From Tremella fuciformis (Eukaryota > Basidiomycota > Tremellomycetes > Tremellales > Tremellaceae): 64,000 nucleotides of DNA. Below are positions 1-9,662 of this stretch, one piece after another (position 1 is the first letter of the stretch; the number at the start of each line of letters is the position of its first letter). Under the pieces are notes generated by a model. That model was not told the origin of the DNA. It worked only from the letters and a program-made list of their open reading frames with translations, and did no database searches. Location of the stretch: NCBI GenBank assembly GCA_032768795.1, contig CP136493.1, positions 1 through 64,000 on the forward strand, read 5' to 3'. Made by a program: the position numbers and the translations under genes.

Positions 1-269
1 TAACCCCTAACCCCCTAACCCCCTAACCCCCTAACCCCCTAACCCCCTAACCCCCTAACCCCCTAACCCCCTAACCCCCTAACCCCCTAACCCCCTAACC
101 CCCTAACCCCCTAACCCCCTAACCCCCTAACCCCCTAACCCCCTAACCCCCTAACCCCCTAACCCCCTAACCCCCTAACCCCCTAACCCCCTAACCCCCT
201 AACCCCCTAACCCCCTAACCCCCTAACCCCCTAACCCCCTAACCCCCTAACCCCCTAACCCCCTAACCC
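1..269. repeat. Terminal telomere tract, (CCCCCTAA)n
   Basis: The first 269 bases are an almost pure run of the octamer CCCCCTAA (TTAGGGGG on the minus strand), with one shorter unit at the very start and one at the inner edge. The C-rich strand on the plus strand means this is the left end of a chromosome. TTAGGGGG is the telomere unit described in Cryptococcus-type basidiomycetes. Confidence 0.98.
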
Positions 270-276
270 AAAAAGT

Positions 277-380
277 GTACCCCAACCAGGAATCGAACCT
301 AGTCACAGCCAAATTAGGGCAGACAGCACCCTACAGCGGGCCGAAATGACACTAACCACTGTGTCAAACCAGAGGGGTGA
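277..380 (-). other. tRNA-like sequence with Pol III A/B boxes next to the telomere
   Basis: On the minus strand a perfect B-box (GGTTCGATTCC, 299-289) lies in a T-arm with a 5-bp stem (CTAGG/CCTGG). About 60 nt upstream is a D-arm-like hairpin, GACAC-AGTGGTTA-GTGTC (365-348), that matches an A-box. A GGGGT/ACCCC pairing can be drawn for an acceptor stem, but the spacing to the D-arm is too long for a normal tRNA. It looks like a decayed tRNA or the head of a tRNA-derived SINE. It sits only a few bases from the telomere repeats. Confidence 0.45.
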
Positions 381-399
381 AGGTCTGCTGAGTTTTACT

Positions 400-1265
400 T
401 GCCTATATTGGGTTACACATAATACATGCTAAGTGGCACATAGCTCCGCCACTTTTGCTCCGATCAGTAAATGGGTTAGAGATTCTTAATCAGCTTGTCA
501 AATAGTGTATAGTGCCGACCATTAGACTCGCAGAATAAATTTATCCAGCGCCGGAAAAAGCTGCAATGGTCCCCCCTTGGGCAGACGTACTGGTCTTTCG
601 GAGGGATTAACTCCGCCAGTTCTGCTCTGATCTGGTAATGGGTTAGAGATTCTTGATCAGCTCGTCAAATAGTGTATAGTACCAACCTTTAGACTTGCAG
701 AATAAATTTATCCAGCACCGGAAAAAGCTACAAGGGTCCCCCCTTGGGCAGTCGAGCTGGGTTACGGGTGGGGTTAGCTCGGCCAGTTTTGCTCCGATTG
801 GAAAACGAGTGAGAGATTTGGAATCAGCTCGTCAAACTGAGTATAGTACCAACCATTAGACTTGCAGAATAATTTTATCCAGCACCGGAAAAAGCTACAA
901 GGGTCCCCCCTTGGGCAGTCGAGCTGGGTTACGGGTGGGGATAGCTCGGCCAGTTTTGCTCCGATCGGAAAACGAGTGAGAGATTTGGAATCAGCTCGTC
1001 AAACTGAGTATAGTACCAACCATTAGACTTGCAGAATAATTTTATCCAGCACCGGAAAAAGCTACAAGGGTCCCCCCTTGGGCAGACGTACTGGTCTTTC
1101 GGAGGGATTAACTCCGCCAGTTTCGCTCCGATCCGGGAATGGGTTAGAGATTCTTAATCAGCTCGTCAAATAGAGTATAGTAGCACCCTTCACATCACAA
1201 AAATAATTTCACTCACAACCAGCAAACTCCAAGGGTCCCCCCTTGGGCCATATGAGCTCCAAGGG
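400..1265. repeat. Subtelomeric 167-bp tandem repeat, array A
   Basis: The motif GGGTCCCCCCTTGGGC recurs at steps of 167, 167 and 167 bp, then 165 and 30 bp. Each unit contains a conserved stretch reading GGGTTAGAGATTC and another reading AGAATAAATTTATCCAGC, and ends in the hairpin-forming CAAGGGTCCCCCCTTG. The same unit makes up array B at 19.4-20.67 kb. No coding potential is seen. Confidence 0.9.
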
Positions 1266-1567
1266 TCCCCCCTTGGACCGTTTTACATGAAGTCAGGGAT
1301 GCATGCGAGAGTCATCCCAGATATATTTGGGACCATATTAGGCTACTTACTTCGACAATCAACTCAATATTCCAATTACTGACCGCGTCACAGCCAACCA
1401 AAGTCAAATACCCAGCCAACTTTGGATGCCCGTAAATCCGTCAGTTTTTACCCGATCGGGAAGATCATTACATTTACGAATAGCTCTTTTGTCGAACTTT
1501 TTGAATCCAAAAAAAAATTTCAAAAAATCTCGATGCGCGAGAAAGTCCCCCCCCCAGGACCTGCCTG
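1266..1567. repeat. Subtelomeric terminal block, copy A
   Basis: Non-repetitive block that follows the 167-bp array and matches 20,667-20,970 closely, by eye over 90 per cent. Both copies end in a poly-C run, then CCTGCCTG, and then telomere repeats. The shared order array - block - telomere tract defines one subtelomeric module. Confidence 0.85.
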
Positions 1568-1577
1568 TAACCCCTAA
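1568..1577. repeat. Short interstitial telomere tract (TAACCCCTAA)
   Basis: Ten bases of telomere sequence lie at the exact junction between terminal block A and a coding fragment on the inner side. Orientation is the same as the terminal telomere, as expected for a former chromosome end. Confidence 0.65.
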
Positions 1578-1880
1578 GGCAGCGGTAACATCGTCGTCAT
1601 CTGGGACTCGGAGGCACACAACAAGAGCGTGGCCAGGGCCGGGGTTCCCGTAGCTTGGCAGCACATGCTCTCCTCTGGTCAGGAGAACCTGATCAAACAG
1701 ATCAAGAAGTCGGTCGGGAAGATCTCTGTGATCTGGTATGGGGGATCTGGGAACGATGGCAGGAGCTGTGTGCCACTGAGCGTCAACTGGCTCTCGGCCT
1801 TTGTCACATGCCCTAAGGCGGTGTATGGAGATCAGAACACACTCTACAGCTTTGGCCTTGTCCCTATCTATGTGAAATAG
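1578..1880 (+). pseudogene. 3' fragment of an unrecognised gene, cut at the telomere tract
   Basis: One open frame runs from the telomere tract to a TAG at 1878-1880 and reads roughly 99 residues with good protein character (GNIVVIWDSEAHNKSVARAG at the start, GLVPIYVK at the end). There is no start codon at its left edge and the frame is cut where the interstitial telomere repeats begin. The natural reading is a gene whose 5' part was lost when a chromosome end was healed here. I do not recognise the family. An intron-split 5' exon is impossible to find because the sequence to the left is subtelomeric repeat. Confidence 0.5.
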
Positions 1881-2860
1881 TCATGCTCATCCTCCATGCC
1901 GACTCTTGCTCCGTATCGGCTGGGGGGTCCCCCTTTGATCCCCGCCCAGAGCCCCAGACGTGTTTGGGGAAGTCGACAGCCGGTTCTCTAGGCTAATTGG
2001 GGCGCCAGGAATGATTGCTGAAGAGATGAGATAGATAGGACGAGGCAATGCCTGGGGATCCGCTTCCAAAGTGCCACGCCCCAAAGGGACGGGAGGGGTC
2101 CGGCCATGTGGCATAAGTGGCCGTGCTCGGCAGACACCCACGCCTCTGAGGCTCTGTCTGTCCTCTACATGACTGGGAGAAAGCCCTGCGGCCTCTGACC
2201 TTGCCCCTCGGCCAATGGTCTGACCCGAGCTCGACAGACGGGCCGAGGACCGCACCCGACACCGTGTCCGACCCACAGTACTCGGGCCAGCTGCCCAGAC
2301 CACGCGCTTGCATCTCGGATGACACTGTTAGAATGCACCATCAGACTGGGGATCCTTGGCTCTCATCCCCGATCCGGCAAGATTCAACAATCGTCCTCGA
2401 CTCACACGGGAACGGCTGATGTCTGCGCATTCTCCCAGACTCATCCCGTCACCCTCCTTGTGTCTCCTGTAGGATGGCCTCGTCTTGTGCTGGATACACC
2501 TCCCGTACTTCTCAGCTGCTGCTGCTGCTGTGTACACCGTGTTCTCCGACGTGCTCCGTGGACTCGGATGTACTCTGTGGATTCTTTGGCCTGGTTCATA
2601 TACATGAGAGGGAGAACCCCTCATGACCTCCTCTTCTTTTACTCCTCTCACTCCCAACTTCCCACTCCTCTCTGCTCTCCTCTCACTCTGTCTGTCTCTC
2701 TTGCCCCAGAGTTTTGGCTCTGCCCTCAGTGTTTCCCAACTGAATCACTTGCTGGTCTTGCTCTGTGTGGCATTGACCGTCGCCGGGAAACCGGGCACAG
2801 CTATCGGACCTACGGGCAGAGCCTGGCATCATTGTGTGCTAGACACAGCTGCCCTTGTAT
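1881..2860. other. About 1 kb without a supported gene
   Basis: Several short overlapping open frames exist on both strands but none shows domain signals or convincing splice structure. A run of CTG triplets (about 2516-2531) is the only local low-complexity feature seen. A decayed or unrecognised multi-exon gene cannot be excluded. Confidence 0.3.
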
Positions 2861-3150
2861 GTGACAATCAGGCTACACAGCTGCCCACAGCCGTCACACT
2901 CTGCCACATGCTTGAGTGAGAGGCAGACTGCCCGGCTGCCCACCACCTCTACACTCTGCCACATGCTTGAGTGAGAGGCCGACCGCACAGCTGCCCACAC
3001 TGTGTCACATGCTTGAGTGAGAGGCAGACTGCACAGCTGCCCACCACCTCTACAGTCTGCCACATGCTTGAGTGAGAGGCAGACTAGGGCACAACCCCTA
3101 CACTGTGTCACATGCTTGAGTGAGAAGCAGACTGCAGGCTCACAGCCTCT
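2860..3150. repeat. Minisatellite downstream of the 7-exon gene
   Basis: The string CACATGCTTGAGTGAGAGGC recurs five times, starting near 2905, 2960, 3006, 3061 and 3109. Spacings alternate between about 55 and 46-48 bp, so a higher-order unit of about 101-103 bp is present. It lies just past the 3' end of the minus-strand gene that stops at 3181. Confidence 0.85.
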
Positions 3151-3180
3151 GTTTGAGACATGGATGCATTCTAAGATGGA

Positions 3181-4511
3181 TCATGCCTTGTTGTTCTTCA
3201 ATGCCCATCTCCACATGTCTGGCTTGGGGCCATGCCAGTCATCACTCTTCTGTCTGAGACTCTGCCTGACCTCCCTGAGCTTCTTCTTCCTCAGGTAGAT
3301 CCACTCCTGGTTGTCCACCCTGCCCCTGGAGAACATGGTCCCAAACTTGCTCTGGGCAGACCTCTTGACAGGGCCTGTCTTGTCCTTGAGGTGACTCTTG
3401 TGAGTGAAGAAGTACTGGACTCCTGCACTCTTGCCAGAGGATCTGATGTGCACCTCTGAGATGACATACTCCAGCTGGTCCTCAGGGACCTCCACAACCT
3501 CCTCCTCACTGTCCATCTCCCAGTCCTCAAGCTCCTCAGCAGGAGATGGATGAGAGTCTGCCACTGCCTGCTGTGTTGGAGGAACAAGGATCTCAGCCTC
3601 TCCCCTGGTTTGTGTCAGCACACAGAGTTTCTCCCCCACAGGGATTGGCTCACTGGATTGGTTCTTGCTGCTGGTCTGCAACCTGATCTGCTGAAGTGTC
3701 TGGCTGAGGGGGAGAAGGACTGCACAGCATGAGCTCTGTCATTTGAGTGAGCTGCTGAGAGAAACTCACAGCAGAGCCTGATGGAGTTCCAGGTCACCAG
3801 GATTGACCTGAGATTGTGAGAGAGTCTCTGCTCCACTGGACTGATCAGTCACTTGTCTGCCCAGCCATGAGGCTCACTCACTTGACAGGGAGAGCAGTGC
3901 TTGAGGCATCATGATGAGCAGGAGCCTCTGGGGCACTGATGCTGTCAGTTTTGAGTTCTGGCTCCCAAAAAACCCTAAACTCACCTGTTGGCCTGGTTGT
4001 CTGCTGGGTAGAAGAAGGCCAGGGGCATTGGGCCCAACAGCTGGTCAAGGGGGTTGACTTCTGGTCCAGTGACATTGAACTGTTCAAAGCTGTGGGTCAG
4101 CATGGGTTCATTGGGCAAGATGATGTGAACTGACCCTGTGAGGGTGCTCAGGTCTGGGAAGCACAGTCCAGAGGAGGGACCAGCTTGCTGCTGCTGTGGC
4201 ACCAAGTCACTGCACAGGGTGAGCATGGCTTCATGGAGGGAGGATGATGTTGACTCACCCAGTGAGGGATGGGAAACAGAGTCCAGAGGAGGGTCCAGCC
4301 TGCTGCTGCTGCTGTGGCTCTTGTGGGGGGACTTGTTCACTGCACAGGGCAAGCAATGTGGACCTGTGATGAGCACAGTGCATGGGGCAGGAGTGTTGGC
4401 TCACCAGTCAGAGAGGTCTCCCTGCACAGCTTGGCTGGACTCCTGAGCTGGTTCCTCATCCAGGTTGAGGTACTCCTGCATGGGGAAGTAATTGGCTTGA
4501 GCTTCCAACAT
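3181..4511 (-). CDS. Unrecognised 325-aa protein, 7 exons, duplicated polyglutamine exon
   Basis: Hand splicing gives exons 4511-4405, 4339-4259, 4209-4135, 4089-3985, 3935-3882, 3840-3808 and 3703-3181. This reads 326 codons with the stop and no internal break. Every internal junction is phase 2, and most donors are GTGAGT-like. Exons 2 and 3 are a tandem duplication: both encode a Gln run followed by AGPSSGLCFP and end in LTG. The acidic middle (EDWEMDSEEEVVEVPED) is followed by a basic C-terminus rich in Lys and Arg (LRKKKLREVRQSLRQ). No signal peptide or membrane segment is seen. I do not recognise the family; charge pattern hints at a nuclear protein, which is only an inference. The start is the first ATG after the AT-rich upstream region. 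Confidence 0.72.
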
Positions 4512-4910
4512 GATGAAGGCTTGACTGAGTGCTGAAGTGATAGAGTGAATGCTGAAGTGGGAGAGTGAGGGAGATATGGTTGTCTGATGGTGAGGGGGGG
4601 GAACTAGGTAAATCGTGCAGAAAGGTGCGCGATAGGGCGTAGCACCGTATTTTGATTTTATTTTAGGTTTTTAATTGTATTTTATTGTTTGCCGGTTCTC
4701 AGGTAGTTTGCTAAGCCTCATACAATTCTTTGATCTTTGATTCCGTTAGATGGGAGGGGTGGGACAACCCCGCACCCCTGCCGTCCCCCTCCCTCCCTCT
4801 TACCCCCTTGCGCCTGACGGTGCATGTAGCTCAACCCTGACGGGTCGAGCATCCGGCTGCGCCAGATGTTGTTGTCATGTCAGCCATACCTGTGTGATGT
4901 CCATTGCATG
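4512..4910. other. AT-rich upstream region of the 7-exon gene
   Basis: The stretch 4640-4750 is clearly AT-rich (TTTTATTTTAGG, TTGTATTTTATTG) against a GC-rich background. It could hold promoter elements for the minus-strand gene starting at 4511. From about 4874 a short stretch (TGTCATGTCAGCCATACC) resembles the first bases of the LTR family that follows and may be an older fragment of it. Confidence 0.35.
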
Positions 4911-4915
4911 CCTAC

Positions 4916-5318
4916 TGTCACGCCGGCCACGCCTCCATGATCACCAACGCCTACCTACAACATTCGTCCCAGCCCAGCACATGAGTCAGACACGTGAGGA
5001 TATTGTTGAGCCTCGAGTAGCTTTGACAAGCTCGAGTGGCCTTGACAACTCTAGAGCTCAAGCCTTGTCAACGGTGTTTCAAGGAGAAAGCCCGAGGCGG
5101 TGCAGAGGAGGGCATGGGTGATACATATACAACTCCTCGCCCGAAGACCGTCCTTAGCGCCATAGTATTGAGTCCTATGGATAGAAAGTAACGGCGCAGC
5201 GAAGTTGTGGGCGCACGAGAGGCTGTAGGATACACCTTCTCATGGAGAACAGAGATAGATTGACAGAGAGCACGTGTGAGAGGGCCCATCAGTTGACGAC
5301 CGGTCTGGCCCAGTGACA
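4916..5318 (+). mobile_element. Solo LTR, family 1 (copy a)
   Basis: Begins TGTCACGCCGG and ends CCCAGTGACA (TG...CA with inverted TGTCAC/GTGACA), 403 bp, flanked by the 5-bp duplication CCTAC at 4911-4915 and 5319-5323. Four other family-1 LTRs are present at 5324, 21,220, 40,022 and 42,744. A TATA-like stretch (ATACATATAC) lies mid-LTR. No internal region remains, so it is a solo LTR. Confidence 0.88.
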
Positions 5319-5323
5319 CCTAC

Positions 5324-5681
5324 TGTCACGTTGGCCACACATGCAACCTTTGTCTCAGCCCAGCACGCCTGTCAGACACAGGAGCACCTTGTCAGTGCTC
5401 AAATACCCTGGAAGAGCCTTGAGTAGCCTTGAAGACGGTGTTTCAAGGAGAAAGCCCGAGGCAGTGCAGAGGCGGGCGCGGGTGTTATATATACGAGCTC
5501 ACACCAATAAACCGTCCTTAGCACCGTGGTATTGAGTCCCATGGATAGAGTTTAATGGGGCAGCCATGTTGTTGACACACAAGAGGCTGTGGAAAGCACC
5601 TTCTTGCGGAGAACAGCACCAGATCAACAGACAGCACGTGTGAGAGGGCCCATCAGTCAATGATGGCCTGGGACGGCAACA
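5324..5681 (+). mobile_element. Older, decayed solo LTR, family 1 (copy b)
   Basis: Begins TGTCACGTTGG directly after the right CCTAC of copy a, and follows the family-1 sequence with many changes to about 5681, including the TATATATA box and the block CCGTCCTTAGCACCG. Its right end is decayed (GGACGGCAACA instead of CCCCGTGACA). The younger copy a sits exactly at its left edge. Confidence 0.75.
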
Positions 5682-5984
5682 GCAAGCAAGCCTCATCAGA
5701 CGTGGCTTATTTTGACCCTAGTGGTGCAGTGATAGCATCTGGAGAGTGTAGTTGCTATGTAGGTGATTGGCCTTGTCACAGATGTCATTCCATCCATCAG
5801 CCTCATGCATGCATGTTTCTCTGCTGAAAGGGGAGAGGGGCAGCAAGGATGTCCGGAATTTTTCTATTTGATCCCCCCATTTGCGGTTTTCAGCACGTGT
5901 TTGGCACGTGGACCCGCAGAATTCACCCCCGTAAGAGCTACGCAAGCTACGCTGATGAAAGGGAGGGGGGTCAAAGTGTTTCGT

Positions 5985-6170
5985 GGCTGCTGGCACTGGT
6001 GGAAATGCCGCTTGTGGTAATTCCGGTTTGTGGCACTCGTGGAAATCCCCCCTTGTGGCACTTGTGGAGATACCCTGTTGGTGGCACTTGTGGAAATGCC
6101 CTGTGGGTGGCACTGGTGGAAATGCGCCCTCTCTGCCACCAACAGGGCATTTCTGGTGGCTCTGGTGGAG
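5985..6170. repeat. Minisatellite of TGGCACTTGTGGAAATGCC type
   Basis: Roughly 21-30 bp units built on TGGCAC(T)(C/T)GTGGAAAT(G/C)CC recur six or more times. Open frames through it on both strands are repeat artefacts. The unit contains the GTGG motif that recurs in the other minisatellites of this subtelomere. Confidence 0.8.
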
Positions 6171-6243
6171 AATGCCTCCGAGGACCCTGCACAGTCTCAC
6201 AGTGGCAGAGGACATACAACCATGCATGGAACACTACATGGTC

Positions 6244-6909
6244 TCACCAGAATCCTATCTGCCTCTGGCCCCAGAGGTTCTGGCTGAGTACCGCCTTCTG
6301 TGTCACCTGCTCCTCCACGATGCAGTGCCATCCGATGGCATGCACGTGTTGGGTGACCGTGTGCCGCACGGCTTGTCTGGATGAGCTGACAAGCTGCATT
6401 GGCTGTGACATGGGGAGATCCAAGTAGCTCCCAGGTAGGAGTGGGTCGAACCCAGTGACCGAACTTGAGGATGGGAGCTTGGACGCACGATCACGCTGGT
6501 CTTGGACCCAGGACTGGGTCCTGTCAAGAGAAGGGTGAGCGCTGGGAGGAGAGCGCAGAGTGATGGAAGATGCTGCCCCAGTCTTGGCAGGTTTCGTCGG
6601 TTTGGACTGGCACTTGGCGCAGGCTGGAGCATGCGGGGCAGAGGCAAGGGTGTGCTTGGCAGAGGGGGTGTATTGTTTGGTCGACATGCTGCTGGCAAGG
6701 GCTTTGCTTGGCAGGCTGATGGCAGGAGCTTTGCTTGGTAGGTCGCTGGCAAGGGCTTTGCTTGCTAGGCTGCTGGCAAGGGCTTTGCTTGGAAGGCTGC
6801 GGGCGAGGGATTTGATTGGGAGGCTGTGGGGGAGGAGTGCATGGGACGCCTGGGCGGGGTATTTATCATGATCAGGGGCATCCCAGGCCTGGTGCACTGC
6901 TACCACCAC
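6244..6909 (-). CDS. Uncertain 221-codon open frame with Ser/Ala/Leu/Lys repeats
   Basis: A single open frame on the minus strand. Near the N-terminus it encodes imperfect repeats of about ten residues (SLPSKALASS and variants), produced by a 30-bp DNA repeat at about 6687-6815 (CTGGCAAGGGCTTTGCTTGG). The rest is Ser/Pro-rich with no recognised domain. The last codons are followed by a possible splice donor, so a longer spliced gene is possible. Coding status is doubtful because the repeat alone could keep the frame open. Confidence 0.3.
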   Translation of the reverse strand: MVVAVHQAWDAPDHDKYPAQASHALLPHSLPIKSLARSLPSKALASSLASKALASDLPSKAPAISLPSKALASSMSTKQYTPSAKHTLASAPHAPACAKCQSKPTKPAKTGAASSITLRSPPSAHPSLDRTQSWVQDQRDRASKLPSSSSVTGFDPLLPGSYLDLPMSQPMQLVSSSRQAVRHTVTQHVHAIGWHCIVEEQVTQKAVLSQNLWGQRQIGFW

Positions 6910-7059
6910 AGGGGCTCAAGACAGGGCCAGGGAGGTGCTGATCCGTGGTTGGTTCATTTCGTGGGAACGACCCACGAGTTTTGTGACACCTGCTACAGCA
7001 AAGGTCAAGGGATCTCTTGGAGTCCATGGGGGATCTGCAGGAGTGTATGGGCGATCTCG

Positions 7060-7889
7060 TGGCTCGTGGCTCGTGGCTCGTGACTCGTGACTCGTGGCTC
7101 GTGACTCGTGACTCGTGACTCGTGACTCGTGACTCGTGGCTCGTGACTGGTGGCTCGTGGCTCGTGGCTCGTGACTCGTGGGTCGTGACTCGTGACTCGT
7201 GGCTCGTGGGGCGTGGGTCGTGACTCATGACTCGTGGCTCGTGGCTTGTGGCTTGTGGCTCGTGGCTCGTGGCTCGTGGCTCGTGGCTCGTGACTCGTGG
7301 CTCGTGACTCGTGACTCGTGACTCGTGACTCGTGACTCGTGGCTCGTGACTGGTGGCTCGTGGCTCGTGGCTCGTGACTCGTGGGTCGTGACTCGTGACT
7401 CGTGGCTCGTGGGGCGTGGGTCGTGACTCATGACTCGTGGCTCGTGGCTTGTGGCTTGTGGCTCGTGGCTCGTGGCTCGTGGCTCGTGACTCGTGACTTG
7501 TGGCTTGTGACTCGTGGCTCGTGACTCGTGGGTCGTGACTCGTGACTCGTGGCTCGTGGGGCATGGCTCATGGCTCGTGGGGCGTGGCTCATGCCTCGTG
7601 GCTTGTGGCTCGTGGCTCGTGGCTCGTGGCTCGTGACTCGTGGGTCGTGACTCGTGACTCGTGGCTCGTGGGGCGTGGGTCGTGACTCATGACTCGTGGC
7701 TCGTGGGGCGTGGCTCATGCCTCGTGGCTTGTGGCTCATGCCTCGTGGCTTGTGGCTCGTGGCTCGTGGCTCGTGGCTCGTGGCTCGTGGCTCGTGGCTC
7801 GTGGCTCGTGGCTCGTGGCTCGTGGCTCGTGGCTTGTGGCTCGTGGGGCGTGGCTCATGCCTCGTGGCTCGTGGCTCGTGGCTCGTGCA
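7060..7889. repeat. Long 7-bp minisatellite (CTCGTGG / CTCGTGA)n
   Basis: About 830 bp of nearly uninterrupted heptamer CTCGTGG with the variant CTCGTGA, and rarer CTTGTGG and GGCGTGG. Blocks of variants repeat at higher order: a segment near 7170-7260 recurs near 7350-7450. Both strands stay open in several frames because the 7-bp unit has no stop; these frames (TSHEPRA repeats) are not genes. Confidence 0.95.
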
Positions 7890-7988
7890 GTGTGGACGGT
7901 GGATCGTGGACATTGATCAACAAGGGGAACAGAGCTCTGACACGCCCAACAGAGCTCAATGCATTCACAACGGTCATCATGGGTGTAC

Positions 7989-8642
7989 CTAGGCTTGCTC
8001 TGTCTCCATAGCCTCCGGAGCCTCAGTGGCCGCCGCAGCCCCAGTAGCCTCTTTAGCCTCAGTAGCCTCCCCAGCCCCAGTAGCCTCCGCAGCCTGGGGG
8101 CTATCAGACTGTCCTTCTTTGACTCTCATCATTGGGGCTGGTGTCCCGCATCCATGCTTCCAAAAGCATCTGAACCTCATCGGGGGACCGTGCCGGAAGT
8201 GGATCCAAGGGCAAGGGCTGGTCAGGCCGATGGTCGCCTCGGACTCTCTGAGCGCGGGCACTCCGAGGAGGATCGGATGGTGGATGATCGACACCTTGTA
8301 GAAGGTGGCAGGCATGATGTACGACACCCCATCTGCCACCCCGGAGAAATGGAGGAAGAGTCGAGCTTTGCCTTGGGTTCGGATCTTGCCGTTGGGTGAG
8401 ATGGTGTTGACCTGGACGGCCTGATCGGGATCCCAGTCGATGTGGGACAGGTGCTCGTCCGCGTAGCCCTCGTCTATCGCGTTGAACGTGGCGGCAGAGT
8501 CTATGCAGACCTGGTGGTAGAAAGTGGGTGGTTCTCTTCCAGAGACAGGGCCGGTGCCCACTCCGGTCCAACAGGTCAGGGTGGTCATGTACACACTCTC
8601 GTCCGTGTTCATGGGGGGTGTGGCTGATGGTGGAGTGCTCAT
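7989..8642 (-). CDS. Retropepsin-like aspartic protease domain protein, about 217 aa
   Basis: From the ATG at 8642 (MSTPPSATPP) the frame encodes a single-domain retropepsin-like fold. The active-site loop reads CIDSAATFNAID (residues about 52-63), the middle has a flap-like hydrophobic strand, and the second conserved element ILLGVPALRE lies near residue 142. In this superfamily the signature is D-S/T-G/A followed by a hydrophobic-Gly element. The tail is a run of Ala/Glu/Thr repeats (EATGAGEATEAKEATGAAAA). No RT or integrase is nearby, so this is either a stand-alone domesticated protease or a gag-protease relic. An open frame continues upstream of this ATG, but through CGTGG-rich repeat, so I chose the internal start. 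Confidence 0.55.
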   Translation of the reverse strand: MSTPPSATPPMNTDESVYMTTLTCWTGVGTGPVSGREPPTFYHQVCIDSAATFNAIDEGYADEHLSHIDWDPDQAVQVNTISPNGKIRTQGKARLFLHFSGVADGVSYIMPATFYKVSIIHHPILLGVPALRESEATIGLTSPCPWIHFRHGPPMRFRCFWKHGCGTPAPMMRVKEGQSDSPQAAEATGAGEATEAKEATGAAAATEAPEAMETEQA

Positions 8643-8896
8643 GGTCGCTCGCTCGTCCGATTGACGGTGGAAGAAGAGAAGAGAAGAGGAGAGAACGGGA
8701 GGGGGGTCTGCGAGGACTCGATCGTGGAAGTCGTGAGCTCGTGGGTCCTGTGGATACCCTCGTGGCCTTTCTCGTGGCCGTGGAAATCGTGTGAAAGGAG
8801 ACGACCGTGGGCATCCGTGGATCTCTGGATCCTCGTGGGATATGGAGGCCACCACCGGTCTTTTTTCCCCGACCAAGCCCGGATCGGCATGCATGA

Positions 8897-9512
8897 TCAC
8901 ACTATGAAGGGGGACAGGTTGAGGGCAAGAAACCGGGGAAACTTGTCACTCTCCAGCTTGGGGCATTGTAGGTAAAGCATGATGAAGAACGCTTGCAGGC
9001 AGCTGGGCTGGGTGGTGAGGTGCAACCGGTTGACCGCCTGGATCACCTGCAGCACCGACGGCAGGGAGGGCATGTCTGTACCTTTTGCCTGGCGGTAGAA
9101 GGCGTGGAGGGACATGACTCTCAGCAGGAGCAGCCGGGTGTGAGGTCTGGTGGCCACGTTCCAGGCGAGGCGATGATCTACGCCCATGATCATGGTCCTG
9201 GCTGCGATCGCATGAGCAGAGCACGGTCCCCAGATGATCCCGCTCACCGGCGTCATCCGCGGCCCGGACGTTGACCGTCTTTTCTTCACCGCTCAACACC
9301 AACTCCTTGTCCGAGAGCTCGGGGTGGCTCTTGTATTCGAACACGTTTCGAAGCGCAGCATTGTGGGCGTGCCTCCACCAGAGGATCGACTTGGGCGGGG
9401 GCGGGAACACTGTCGGTCAGCCCTGTCAGATCACCCTCCGAGTCCGATCCGATCACTCACACAGCCTCCTGATGATCACGTCTTTTGATGTCTCCTCTTC
9501 CTCTGTGGGCAT
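8897..9512 (-). CDS. Unrecognised 172-aa protein, 3 exons
   Basis: Exons 9512-9461, 9409-9248 and 9201-8897 splice in frame to 173 codons with stop. The introns are 51 and 46 nt; the first has a GTGAGT donor and a GGCTGAC branch site. The product begins MPTEEEETSKDVIIRRL and continues with an aromatic-rich stretch (PPPPKSILWWRHAHNAALRN) and a Leu-rich C-terminal half (TRLLLLRVMSLHAFYRQAKG). No known motif is seen. It lies between the retropepsin-like gene and another unrecognised gene, all on the same strand as the helicase gene. Confidence 0.55.
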
Positions 9513-9662
9513 GATGTCTGATGTCCGTTTGCGACGGATGGATATGGGGTTCTGTGTTTTATCACGCGCACAGGGTCCACGACAGCTCGGGCCCGGTCTG
9601 CCGGATCCTGAGCGTCCACGAGACCCACGGGAGGCCGTCCACGGACGTGGATGCATACTGGG

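Noticed and set aside
277..380. A functional tRNA gene
   Set aside because: The acceptor stem pairs only partly and the spacing between acceptor and D-arm is too long; kept only as tRNA-like.
2319..2864. Plus-strand 181-codon frame with a Cys/Ser/Leu-rich product
   Set aside because: It runs over CTG repeats and pyrimidine-rich DNA, has no motif and no splice support, and overlaps an equally open minus frame.
7060..7916. Long open frames on both strands (TSHEPRA-type repeats)
   Set aside because: A 7-bp unit without stops leaves several frames open on both strands; composition is pure repeat with no start context or domain.
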